Of a DNA stretch of 64,000 nucleotides, positions 36,562-44,879 are shown piece after piece (within the stretch, counting starts at the first letter, position 1; each line of letters opens with the position of its first letter). The position numbers were made by a program, and so were the translations under genes. Location of the stretch: assembly GCA_000163555.2 (NCBI GenBank), contig ADAC02000001.1:186001-250000 (forward strand), given 5' to 3'. Origin of the DNA: an alpha proteobacterium HIMB114. Lineage in GTDB: Bacteria; Pseudomonadota; Alphaproteobacteria; Pelagibacterales; Pelagibacteraceae. Under the pieces are notes generated by a model, which had not been told where the DNA came from, searched no databases, and was given only the letters and a program-made list of their open reading frames with translations.

Positions 36562-37560
36562 ATGTTCAATTTAAAATTAAAAAAGCTTTTTGGCTTTTTC
36601 AGTTTATTCGCTCTGATTTTTACATCACTAACTGGTCAGTCTTTTGCAAAGAAGCACCCAACTTATGCTCAGAAAGTTTGTAATGGACAAATTCAAGTTG
36701 TGATACACGCATCATACGGTGGTGGTACTGATACTACTGCAAGAATGATGTCAATCAGAACAAGAAGAACTTTAAACACAGATATCCAAATCGTAGGTAA
36801 AAGAGGTGGATCTGGAGCAAAAGCACAGAACTACACTTTAACAAGACCTAAAGATGGATGTACAGTTATGGCTTTAACTGAGTCTCACTTGTACACAATG
36901 GCTAGAGGTAAATCTAATATGAAGATTAATGATCTAGTTGGTGTTGCAAGAGCTATGGAAGAGCCAACATTTGTTGTTGTTAACGCTAAAAATAAAGAGC
37001 TTAGCACAGTAAAAAAAATGCAGAAAAGAGCACAGAAGAAACCAATTAGCGTTGCAATCGCATCAATTGGTGGAACAGAGCACATTGGTATGTACACATA
37101 CTCAAAGGCTGCAAACATTCCATTTAAAGCAGTTTCATTTGGATCAGGAGCACAAAGTTTACAAGCTTTAGCATCTGGTAAAGTTGAAGCTTCTTTATTA
37201 AACCCTTCTGAAGCAGCTGCATTAATTGCTGACAAAAAGATTAAAGCAATCGTTTTATTGCACGATAAATCTTTAGCTGATTACCCTAAAGTGAAAACTT
37301 CGTACTCTATGGGTCACAAAGTAAAAGTTGTGACTACAAGAGGATATGCGGTGCTTAAAGGTACACCACAATCTACGATCGATGAGATCTCAAAAGGTAT
37401 GGTGAAAGCTATGAAGCATGAAACGTTTGGTAACTACCTTAAAGGTGCATCTCTAGACCCTGCTACTAGCCCAGCTGGTACAGAAGTTTGGGATAAGCAG
37501 CTAAAAGAAAATTATAAAAAAGCTGCTGCTGCATTAAAAGGTTTAGGTTTAACTAAATAG
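36562..37560 (+). CDS. tctC: TctC-family periplasmic binding protein
   Basis: This 332-residue solute-binding protein belongs to the tripartite tricarboxylate transporter. It has a signal peptide to about residue 29 (GQSFAKK). Family features are IHASYGGGTDTTARMMS, QIVGKRGGSGAKAQNYTL, and the ligand-loop region IASIGGTEHIGMYTYSKAANIPFKAVSFGSGAQSLQALASGKVEASL. Two cysteines (about 39 and 98) could form a disulfide. It begins the tctC-tctB-tctA-SDR-mmgE-TSUP operon. The ligand is a carboxylate of unknown identity. Confidence 0.88.
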   Translation: MFNLKLKKLFGFFSLFALIFTSLTGQSFAKKHPTYAQKVCNGQIQVVIHASYGGGTDTTARMMSIRTRRTLNTDIQIVGKRGGSGAKAQNYTLTRPKDGCTVMALTESHLYTMARGKSNMKINDLVGVARAMEEPTFVVVNAKNKELSTVKKMQKRAQKKPISVAIASIGGTEHIGMYTYSKAANIPFKAVSFGSGAQSLQALASGKVEASLLNPSEAAALIADKKIKAIVLLHDKSLADYPKVKTSYSMGHKVKVVTTRGYAVLKGTPQSTIDEISKGMVKAMKHETFGNYLKGASLDPATSPAGTEVWDKQLKENYKKAAAALKGLGLTK

Positions 37561-37569
37561 TTAATATCT

Positions 37570-38094
37570 ATGTCTAACGAATCTAATTTTGCGCCTGATA
37601 AAACAGGCGCAAAATTATTCCACCGAAAAGATTTATATTTAGCTCTTGTGCTCGTCGCATTTGGAGCATTTGTATATTATGAAGCTGGAAAGTTTCCTCC
37701 AGCACCCTTAGTATTAGGAGACACTATTAACGCTGACGTATTTCCAAAAATATTAGTTATTATTTTACTTTTTCTTACTGCTATCATCCCATTTGAATTT
37801 AAAATGACTCCAGAAAAAGTTGCAAAGATTGATAAAGAACGTGATCAAAAAACTCTTCCAATTACTTGGATTACTATTTTTCTATTACTTACAATTGTTT
37901 TTTTAACAGATTTTCTTGGCGCAGTATTAACCATGTTTGTAATTTGTCTACTGTTACCTCTTGTTTGGGGTGAAAAAAATTATGTAGCTGTTGCAATTTA
38001 TGCACTTTTATTTCCAGCGTTTGTTTGGTTTTTATTTAATCAAATTCTAGGTTTATATTTTGCACCTGGTTTATTGGAGGTATTTTTTAAATAG
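37570..38094 (+). CDS. tctB: TctB small permease subunit
   Basis: This 174-residue membrane protein has about four hydrophobic segments (starting near residue 22) and fits the small TctB/DUF1468 subunit. It lies between TctC and TctA as usual. The first dozen codons contain a perfect 13-bp inverted repeat, an unusual place for such a structure. No better ATG exists downstream before the first membrane segment, so the start is kept. Confidence 0.83.
   Translation: MSNESNFAPDKTGAKLFHRKDLYLALVLVAFGAFVYYEAGKFPPAPLVLGDTINADVFPKILVIILLFLTAIIPFEFKMTPEKVAKIDKERDQKTLPITWITIFLLLTIVFLTDFLGAVLTMFVICLLLPLVWGEKNYVAVAIYALLFPAFVWFLFNQILGLYFAPGLLEVFFK
37585..37616 (+). terminator. 13-bp hairpin inside the start of tctB
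   Basis: AATTTTGCGCCTG (37585-37597) and CAGGCGCAAAATT (37604-37616) pair perfectly around a 6-base loop, 25 bases past the tctC stop and inside codons 6-16 of tctB. There is no long T-run after it. It is probably a 3' stabiliser of tctC mRNA or an attenuator that limits permease expression. Confidence 0.7.
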
Positions 38095-38096
38095 TT

Positions 38097-39575
38097 ATGG
38101 AAGATGTAATTAAAGGGTTTGGATTAATCTTAGAATTTAAAAACATTGCACTTATATTTGGTGGTGTTTTAATTGGAGTTTTAGTTGGCGCTCTACCAGG
38201 ATTAAGTTCGCCAATGGCAATTGCATTATTAATGCCATTTACAATAAGCCTTGATCCAGTGGCCTCTATTTCAATGATGGCTGCTCTATATTGCGCTGGT
38301 ACGTTCGGGGGTTCGATTACAGCGATATTAATTAATGCTCCAGGTGCGCCACCAGCAGTTGCGACTGCATTAGATGGATACCAGATGGCAAAAAATGGTG
38401 AGCCAGGAAGAGCACTGGGTTTAGCAGCAGTATCAAGTGTAATAGGTGGTATCATTGCAATTTTCATATTTTTAATGGCGACACCTTTGCTTGCAGAAAT
38501 TGCTTTAAAATTTGGTCCAGTTGAATATTTTGGTTTATCTGTTTTCGCATTATCAATGCTAGCGGCAATGAGCGGAAAGTCATCTATCAGGAACTTAATT
38601 GCTGGAACTCTTGGCGTTTTAATTTCTACAGTAGGAGTACACCTTGCAACTGGAGTTGAGAGATTTGATTTTGGAGTTCAAGAGTTAACTGAAGGAATAA
38701 AATTTGTACCAGTTTTAATTGGTTTATTTGCAATGTCAGAATTACTGAATCAATCAAGAACTTTAAATGCTGCGGTTGAAAGAATGAATGCAAAAGCTTT
38801 AAGACTGCCAACAATTGCAGAATTAAAAGCCTTAAAGGGAACAATTCTTAGATCTTCTGGTCTTGGAACTTTTATTGGAATTTTACCAGCTGAAGGTTCT
38901 ACAGTCGCCGCTATGATGGGTTATAATGAAGCAAAAAGATTTTCAAAAACCCCGGAAAAATTTGGTACAGGACATGCTGAAGGAATAGTCGGTCCAGAGG
39001 CAGCTAACAATGCAGCAGCTGGAGGAGCAATGGTTCCTACATTAGCATTAGGTATTCCAGGTAGTGGAACAACTGCACTTATTTTAGCCGCGTTAGTAAT
39101 GCACGGGTTTAGACCAGGTCCATATTTAATTACTGAAACACCGCACCTGGTTCACGCAATATTTGGAGCTATGTTATTTGCTAACATTGGTTTTTTAGGA
39201 ATTGGATTAGTAGGAGCAAGGTTTTTCTCTTATGTCACGTTCATCCCTAAAAGATTTTTATGGCCATCAGTCTTTGTATTTTCTTTAATTGGTTCTTATG
39301 CTTATAGTTCAGCGTTTTTTGATGTTTGGGTTATGTTAATTTCAGGTATCATTGGCTACTTTGCGTTAAGAAATGGTTTTTCACCAGCACCATTTGTGAT
39401 GGGACTTATTCTTGGTAAAATGGTTGAAGAAACATTCACTCAATCCATGGTTATTTACGATAGTAATTTCATGTCATTCTTTGATAGTGGTGTCTTTATC
39501 TTGTTTATGGTTTTAACTGTTATAAGTCTTTCAACACCTTTCTGGGGTACGATAAGAAAAAAGTTAAAATCTTAA
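38097..39575 (+). CDS. tctA: TctA large permease subunit
   Basis: This 492-residue permease has about twelve membrane segments. The two repeat motifs GVLVGALPGLSSPMAIALLMPF and GIPGSGTTALILAALVMHGFRPGP, with the INAPGAPPAVATALDGYQMAKNGEPGRALG loop, are hallmarks of TctA. It starts two bases after tctB. It imports the ligand delivered by the TctC protein. Confidence 0.92.
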   Translation: MEDVIKGFGLILEFKNIALIFGGVLIGVLVGALPGLSSPMAIALLMPFTISLDPVASISMMAALYCAGTFGGSITAILINAPGAPPAVATALDGYQMAKNGEPGRALGLAAVSSVIGGIIAIFIFLMATPLLAEIALKFGPVEYFGLSVFALSMLAAMSGKSSIRNLIAGTLGVLISTVGVHLATGVERFDFGVQELTEGIKFVPVLIGLFAMSELLNQSRTLNAAVERMNAKALRLPTIAELKALKGTILRSSGLGTFIGILPAEGSTVAAMMGYNEAKRFSKTPEKFGTGHAEGIVGPEAANNAAAGGAMVPTLALGIPGSGTTALILAALVMHGFRPGPYLITETPHLVHAIFGAMLFANIGFLGIGLVGARFFSYVTFIPKRFLWPSVFVFSLIGSYAYSSAFFDVWVMLISGIIGYFALRNGFSPAPFVMGLILGKMVEETFTQSMVIYDSNFMSFFDSGVFILFMVLTVISLSTPFWGTIRKKLKS

Positions 39576-39579
39576 AAAG

Positions 39580-40344
39580 TTGAGCAACAATTTTTCAAAG
39601 AATAAAGTAGTTGTAATTACAGGTGGGGCAAAAAAAATTGGCCGTGCTACTGCTAAAAAATTAGCTGATCAAGGCTTTAATATTCTTATTCATACAGGCG
39701 GCAAAAGTATTGATGAAGCAAAAAAAACAGTAGATATTGTTAAGGAATATGGAGTTCAATCTGATTTTATTGATGGAGATTTGGCAGATATTAAAACAAT
39801 TGATAAAATTAAAAGTGCTGCAGAAAAGCTGGGTACTCCTTCAGTTTTAATTAATAACGCAGGTTTAAGAATTCATGATGATTTTGAGAAAATCACCTAT
39901 GAAGATTGGAAGAGAGTAATGACTGTAAATGTGGATGCATCATTTCTTTGTACGCAGGCATTGATAGGTCATATGACTAAACAAAAATGGGGAAGAGTAA
40001 TTAATATTGGTGGCTTGTCAGCACATATTGGAGCAAAAGAAAGAGCGCATGTTGTAACCTCAAAAGCTGCATTAATTGGCTTAACAAAAGCTATAAGTAT
40101 GGAGTTTTTAGAAAGGGGCGTGACATGTAACTGCGTTGTACCTGGTTTTATAGAAGATTTTGACAGCAAAGAAAAAGCTCTTAAAGGTCATTGGTTAAGA
40201 CATCCTCAGACACCAAATCTTGTTCTTAATAGATTTGGTAATCCTGACGAAGTTGCAGAGGTGATTGCCAATTTGTGTAAAAAGGAAGCGGATTATATTA
40301 ATGGCCAAACATTACATGTGAATGGTGGTAGCTTTACCCCATGA
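39580..40344 (+). CDS. SDR-family protein lacking the usual catalytic Tyr
   Basis: This 254-residue protein has the short-chain dehydrogenase fold. TGGAKKIGRATA is the cofactor loop at 14-25, NNAG is at 92-95, and a C-terminal PDEVAEVIANLC and NGQTLHVNGG complete it. The YxxxK active-site pair is replaced: Lys162 is present, but the position four residues before it is Val158 (AHVVTSKAAL). The upstream Ser region (GGLSAHIG) is kept. The start is TTG at 39580, five bases after tctA. It may be a reductase with an altered mechanism or a non-redox enzyme. Confidence 0.85.
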   Translation: MSNNFSKNKVVVITGGAKKIGRATAKKLADQGFNILIHTGGKSIDEAKKTVDIVKEYGVQSDFIDGDLADIKTIDKIKSAAEKLGTPSVLINNAGLRIHDDFEKITYEDWKRVMTVNVDASFLCTQALIGHMTKQKWGRVINIGGLSAHIGAKERAHVVTSKAALIGLTKAISMEFLERGVTCNCVVPGFIEDFDSKEKALKGHWLRHPQTPNLVLNRFGNPDEVAEVIANLCKKEADYINGQTLHVNGGSFTP

Positions 40345-41693
40345 CAATTGCTGAAGAGTTTTCAAGTTGGGCAAAATCCCTTTCGACAAAAGATATTTCA
40401 GATAAATCAAGACAAACTTTAGAGTTTCTATTTAAAGATATTTGTGGAGTAATTGTTTCGGCAAGAAATGAAAATTATGTTCAAAGTTTAGTAAAAACAT
40501 ATAAAGGAACAGGTTCTCTAATCTCTCTTGGCCACGGAAAAAATTTTGATATGTCTTCAGCCGCGATAATTACCGGCACTGCTGCACACGGAGAAGATTT
40601 TGACGATACATTTGAAGGTAATCCAATGCACGTTGGAGCATCCATGATACCAGCGATGTTGTCTGCAGCACAAAAATTTAATTTATCTGGAGATCAAATT
40701 TTAAAAGGGATGATTGTAGGTTCTGAACTAATTTGCAGATTAGCATTAGTTGCTCCCACAGCAATGCACAAACAATGTTTTCACCCAACAGCTGTATGTG
40801 GAACCTTTGGAGTTGCAGCAGGTTTGTCATCAGTTCTTAATATGTCAGAAAAACAAATGTCATCCGCACTTGGAGTGGCTGGAAGTTTTACTTCTGGTAT
40901 TATTGAATACTTAGCTGAAGGATCATGGACTAAACGAGTGCACCCAGGCTGGTCTGCAAATTCAGGAATGAATGCAGCTTTAATAGCAAAGTCAGATTTT
41001 TATGGTCCAAGAACAGTATTTGAAGGTGAACATGGTTTCTTCAAAGCATTTGCATTAAGAGAAATTGAAAGAGATTATTCTCATTTAACTGACAAGTTAG
41101 GATCAAGATGGGAGACAGAAAATTTAGCATTTAAACCGTATGCTTGCGGAACTATGGCTCAACCATTTGTAGATTGCGCGGTAAAATTAAAAGAAAAAGT
41201 AAAAGATCCAAAAAAAATTAAATCAATTTTAGCAAAAGTTGGAGAAGGTACTGTTCATAGATTATGGGAGCCTTCAAAAGAAAAGAAAAATCCATCCACT
41301 CCATATTCGGCTAAATTCTCAGTTCCGTATTGCGTTGCTGTTGGTTTTTTAAGAGGCGATGCGGGTCTAAGTGAATTTAATGAACAAAGTATTAAAGACA
41401 AAGAGATCTTAGAATTAGCTGGCAAAGTTCAATATGAGATTGATCCAAATGACGAATACCCAAAAAATTATACTGGGACTTTGATTTGTGAAACTGATGA
41501 TGGAGTTTTTAAAGAACATCAACCTTGTTTTAGAGGTGGTCGAAAACAACCTGTTACTAAAGAAGATATTGAGAAAAAATATCAAGCGAATTTAAAATTT
41601 TCTAAAATAGGCGATAAAGAGATAAAAAATTTAAATTCTTTTGTTGATACAATTTTTGAAAAACCAGATTTTACAAAAATTATTATTCAATAA
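40341..41693 (+). CDS. MmgE/PrpD-family protein 3
   Basis: This 450-residue protein carries the family's active-site stretch (TAAHGEDFDDTFEGNPMHVGASMIPAM), HPTAVCGTFGVAAGLSSVL, TKRVHPGWSANSGMNAALIA and KPYACGTMAQP. The Glu-Asp-Phe-Asp-Asp version is like protein 1 and unlike the PrpD-like copy. It overlaps the SDR gene (ATGA) and lies in the second tricarboxylate transporter operon, so the imported acid is its probable substrate. Confidence 0.87.
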   Translation: MTIAEEFSSWAKSLSTKDISDKSRQTLEFLFKDICGVIVSARNENYVQSLVKTYKGTGSLISLGHGKNFDMSSAAIITGTAAHGEDFDDTFEGNPMHVGASMIPAMLSAAQKFNLSGDQILKGMIVGSELICRLALVAPTAMHKQCFHPTAVCGTFGVAAGLSSVLNMSEKQMSSALGVAGSFTSGIIEYLAEGSWTKRVHPGWSANSGMNAALIAKSDFYGPRTVFEGEHGFFKAFALREIERDYSHLTDKLGSRWETENLAFKPYACGTMAQPFVDCAVKLKEKVKDPKKIKSILAKVGEGTVHRLWEPSKEKKNPSTPYSAKFSVPYCVAVGFLRGDAGLSEFNEQSIKDKEILELAGKVQYEIDPNDEYPKNYTGTLICETDDGVFKEHQPCFRGGRKQPVTKEDIEKKYQANLKFSKIGDKEIKNLNSFVDTIFEKPDFTKIIIQ

Positions 41694-41701
41694 TCCATAT
41701 T

Positions 41702-42475
41702 ATGGAACCTGATTTTGATATAGCAGCTTTATTTGTAAGCCTTGGTTTTTTTGAATTGAGTATTTTAATTTTAACTGCTTATTTTGCATCAGTAGTTTCA
41801 GGAATATCTGGATACGGCGGTGGAATGACACTTGGTCTTTTGGTGTCACCATTTATTCCAATCAAGTTACTTGTTCCATTAATGTCAGTTTTTGTTTTAT
41901 TCTCTAATTTTTCAAGAATGTACTATTACAGAAAAAATATTTTTTGGAAAAAAGGTATTTATTTTGCTGCTATTTCAACACCGTTTTTAATTGCTGGTAC
42001 AAATTTTTATGCAGCAGTTTCACCAAAGACTTTATATTTTTGTCTAGGTTTTGGATTGGCATTTATTGTTATCTTAAGAAGAGTATTCAAAAAAATTAAT
42101 CTAAATATTGGATGGTTTGGTTTGGGAGTAATGGCTGTTTTTTACGGCACTATAAGCGGAGTTATTTTAGGACCTGGATCAGTATTACTTACAGCATTAG
42201 CTGCAAATGGAATGGTCGGTGCACAAATTATAGGAACAGATTCTTTTATAACGTTAATTAATGTTATCATTCGGTTAATTTCATTTTGGAATCTTGGCTT
42301 GTTAAATCTTGATGCTCTTTATATCGGTTCAATGATTGGAATTGTTGCAATTTTTGGGTCTTATACTGCTAAAAAAATTGCTGATAAACTTGGTGTCAAA
42401 TTACATACAATTATAATTGAAGTGTGCGTTATATTAGGTGGTGCAGCTATGATATATAGAGCATTTACTTTTTAA
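41702..42475 (+). CDS. TSUP-family exporter 2
   Basis: This 257-residue, eight-segment membrane protein is of the TSUP (TauE/SafE) family, with SVVSGISGYGGGMTLGLLVSPFIPIKLLVPLMSVF in the first half and GTISGVILGPGSVLLTAL in the second. It is the last gene of the tctCBA-SDR-mmgE operon and overlaps the convergent moaE by 11 bases. It probably exports a small anion from the same pathway. Confidence 0.85.
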   Translation: MEPDFDIAALFVSLGFFELSILILTAYFASVVSGISGYGGGMTLGLLVSPFIPIKLLVPLMSVFVLFSNFSRMYYYRKNIFWKKGIYFAAISTPFLIAGTNFYAAVSPKTLYFCLGFGLAFIVILRRVFKKINLNIGWFGLGVMAVFYGTISGVILGPGSVLLTALAANGMVGAQIIGTDSFITLINVIIRLISFWNLGLLNLDALYIGSMIGIVAIFGSYTAKKIADKLGVKLHTIIIEVCVILGGAAMIYRAFTF

Positions 42476-42908
42476 TTTCTAATTTTTGTCCATCTAACCA
42501 CTCAGCATCCTCACCTTTGTAATGCTCTTTCTTCCAGATGGGTGTTCTTTTTTTTATTTCCTCGATTATAAATCTTGAAAAATCGTAAACTTGTTTTCTA
42601 TGTTTGCATGCAACAGCTATAATAATTGAAATTCCACCTAGTGGTACATAGCCTTTAGCATGCTCAACGAATGCTACTGGATGTTGTAAATCTAATTTTT
42701 TAATTGCTTCATTATATATCTCCTCAAAACTTTTTTTCACCATTGCATCGTGAGAGTCATAGGTAATTCCTGTAACTTCTTTTTCATTATTATGATTTCT
42801 TACTGTTCCAATAAAAAATAAAGACGCACCACATTTATGAGACTCAATAAATTTTTGAGCTTTATCTAAAGAAATATTTTTTATATCTACTACATCACAA
42901 TGAAACAT
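42465..42908 (-). CDS. moaE: Molybdopterin synthase large subunit MoaE
   Basis: This 147-residue catalytic subunit transfers sulfur from MoaD to precursor Z (cPMP) to give molybdopterin. GASLFFIGTVRNHNNEKEVTGITYDSH, VAVACKHRKQVYDFSRFIIEEIKKRTPIWKKE and the final EDAEWLDG are typical. Its ATG overlaps the moaD stop (TAATG), and the moaD Gly codons form its ribosome site. Confidence 0.93.
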   Translation of the reverse strand: MFHCDVVDIKNISLDKAQKFIESHKCGASLFFIGTVRNHNNEKEVTGITYDSHDAMVKKSFEEIYNEAIKKLDLQHPVAFVEHAKGYVPLGGISIIIAVACKHRKQVYDFSRFIIEEIKKRTPIWKKEHYKGEDAEWLDGQKLEIKK

Positions 42909-43174
42909 TAACCACCTCCTATTGGCGGTATAATTGATACAGCGTCATTATTTTTTAATTTATAAGTATCTTCAATAATTTCATCTTTTGAGCTAAATGC
43001 AGATTTCTCAACCATCTCTAAGTAATTATTATTTTCTGGAAATTTAGTTTTAACAATTTCAATCATTTGATCTCTGACATCTTTAATTTTAGAATTTTCA
43101 TTTAACTCAAGATCAATATGATCTTTATCAGAAAGCTCTCTACAAACACCAAATAATTCTACTTTAATTTTCAT
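42908..43174 (-). CDS. moaD: Molybdopterin synthase small subunit MoaD
   Basis: This ubiquitin-like sulfur carrier of about 88 residues ends in the required Gly-Gly (PPIGGG), which is adenylated and thiocarboxylated. The start at 43174 (ATG) is chosen over a TTG two codons earlier. It overlaps the end of moeA. The Gly codons (GGA GGT GGT) also provide an AGGAGG-type ribosome site for moaE. Confidence 0.92.
   Translation of the reverse strand: MKIKVELFGVCRELSDKDHIDLELNENSKIKDVRDQMIEIVKTKFPENNNYLEMVEKSAFSSKDEIIEDTYKLKNNDAVSIIPPIGGG
42909..42919 (-). promoter_or_regulatory. moaE ribosome site encoded by the moaD Gly-Gly tail
   Basis: The antisense strand reads AGGAGGTGGTTAATG, where GGA GGT GGT encodes the MoaD C-terminal glycines, TAA is its stop, and ATG starts moaE. 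The Shine-Dalgarno bases are therefore fixed by the functional diglycine. Confidence 0.8.
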
Positions 43175-44333
43175 AATCAATAAATTTTACTAGATCACCT
43201 TTTTTAATTACCTTATTTTTTTGATCAAGTAGTAACCAGCAGTTTGCTTTGACCAAACTATTAAGCTTGTAAGACTCTTGATCAGGAATAATTTTTACTC
43301 CTTTTTGATCAACAAATGCTCTTCGCAATTCAGTTAATTGAGGATTTTTTTTATAATTATGCAATAATTTTGTAGTTTTAAAACTAACCTTCCGGTTTTG
43401 CATAGAAAGTATTAAAGGAATAACTAAGAAGTGAAATCCTACGATAGTTGATATAGGATTTCCAGGTAAGCCAAAATAATATTTACTATCCTTAACTGCG
43501 AATAGGGTAGGTCTACCTGGCTGCATTCCAATTCTATGAAATTGGATTTTATATTTTTGTTGTTTTAAAAATTTAGGAAAATAATCTTTATGTCCAGCTG
43601 ATACGCCGCCTGTTGAAATGATAATTGTATTTTTTAAATTTTTAATTTTAGAAAAAATACTATTAATTGCTTTTTGGTTATCTTTGACTATCCCAAGGTA
43701 AGTAAAGTTAAAGTTAAATTTTGATGAAAAGCTTTTAAAATATTCAGGTATAGAATTTATAACTTTTTCATTGTTTTCAATACGATCTGAAATTTCATCG
43801 CCAGAGCTAAATAATACAACGTTTGGTGTTTCGTAAGTTGATGTGATGTGATTTCCTGATGATTTAATTAATAATTTTTTTGCTGGAGATAGTTTTTCAT
43901 TTTTTTTTATTAACATCTTGCCCTTTTTAAAGTCTGATCCTTCTAATCTTACATTATGATATTTCCTTATTTTTTTAGGAATTTGAACCAGTTCATCAAT
44001 AACCTCAACTTGTTCATAAGGCAGCATACAATCGAAAGGGGCTATAATTTTTCCACCCGTGCTTATGCGGTAACAGGTATTTTTAACGTATTGAATTGTT
44101 TTTTTTTCTCCAACTGCAAGCTCTCCATTAATTTTAAAAAAGCTATTTCTAACTGTATCCGAAGATTTGAACGCAAATCCATCTAATAAACTATTATTAT
44201 AAAAAGGGTTATTTCTTTTTGCTTTGATGTTTTCAGCTAAAACCTCATTATTTAAATCTTTAGTGTATTTTTTTACTTTATTTTTTTTTGAAGTTTTGAG
44301 AACTTTCTGAAGAGCTTCTTTATACGAAGTCAT
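43164..44333 (-). CDS. moeA: Molybdopterin molybdotransferase MoeA
   Basis: This 389-residue enzyme inserts molybdate into adenylated molybdopterin. It contains NNSLLDGFAF, LPYEQVE, the FSSGDEI segment, ISTGGVSAGHKDYFPKFL, and RIGMQPGRPTLF with GLPGNPIST, in the order expected for MoeA. It sits between moaC and moaD in the leftward Moco operon (2 bases from moaC, overlapping moaD). Confidence 0.93.
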   Translation of the reverse strand: MTSYKEALQKVLKTSKKNKVKKYTKDLNNEVLAENIKAKRNNPFYNNSLLDGFAFKSSDTVRNSFFKINGELAVGEKKTIQYVKNTCYRISTGGKIIAPFDCMLPYEQVEVIDELVQIPKKIRKYHNVRLEGSDFKKGKMLIKKNEKLSPAKKLLIKSSGNHITSTYETPNVVLFSSGDEISDRIENNEKVINSIPEYFKSFSSKFNFNFTYLGIVKDNQKAINSIFSKIKNLKNTIIISTGGVSAGHKDYFPKFLKQQKYKIQFHRIGMQPGRPTLFAVKDSKYYFGLPGNPISTIVGFHFLVIPLILSMQNRKVSFKTTKLLHNYKKNPQLTELRRAFVDQKGVKIIPDQESYKLNSLVKANCWLLLDQKNKVIKKGDLVKFIDYEN

Positions 44334-44335
44334 GA

Positions 44336-44878
44336 TTATTTAAGGTGAGATAAAAATTCAGGAACACCATTTGGATTAATCCATAATCCACTCTTTCCTC
44401 CTTGTTTAACTAAAAGTCGAGTTTGCTGTATCAGTAAATCTGGATTAACTATTTTACTTAAATCATAAATTGTTATTAAAGCGGCATTCACACCCATGAT
44501 AGCTTCCATCTCAACACCAGTTTTTGCATTTGCCGATACCAAACAATATACATCTAATGCAAAATTATTTTCATCTAAGACAATTTTTGTTGAAGTATGA
44601 TCTATCTGCAATGGATGACAAAGCGGAATAAGATCACTTGTTCTTTTTACACCAAGCACAGCAGCAACCTCTGCAAGCGTAACTGGATCGCCTTTTGGCA
44701 TCTCGCGGTTTTTAATTAAATTGAAAACTTCTTTTCCAACTATAATTGACCCTGTCGCCAAAGCTCTTCTCAAAGTAATTTCCTTATCAGAAACATCAAT
44801 CATATTGAAAGACTTTTCCTGGAAGAGTTCTTTTGTCCAATCTTTAAGATCTTCTTTTGTTACAATTTTAAGTTTCAA
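44336..44878 (-). CDS. moaC: Cyclic pyranopterin monophosphate synthase MoaC
   Basis: This 180-residue enzyme converts the MoaA product to cPMP. LIPLCHPLQIDHTS and TGVEMEAIMGVNAALITIYDLSK hold the active-site residues. Compared with the usual length of about 160, it has about 15 extra N-terminal residues and a short tail. The start is TTG at 44878, supported by a well-placed AGGAGGA just upstream inside the moaA end; the next ATG is 25 codons on. Confidence 0.92.
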   Translation of the reverse strand: MKLKIVTKEDLKDWTKELFQEKSFNMIDVSDKEITLRRALATGSIIVGKEVFNLIKNREMPKGDPVTLAEVAAVLGVKRTSDLIPLCHPLQIDHTSTKIVLDENNFALDVYCLVSANAKTGVEMEAIMGVNAALITIYDLSKIVNPDLLIQQTRLLVKQGGKSGLWINPNGVPEFLSHLK

Positions 44879-44879
44879 A

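Noticed and set aside
38087-38467. 126-codon antisense frame over tctA
   Set aside because: It mirrors the Gly/Ala-rich TctA coding pattern on the other strand, and the TctA family match is clear.
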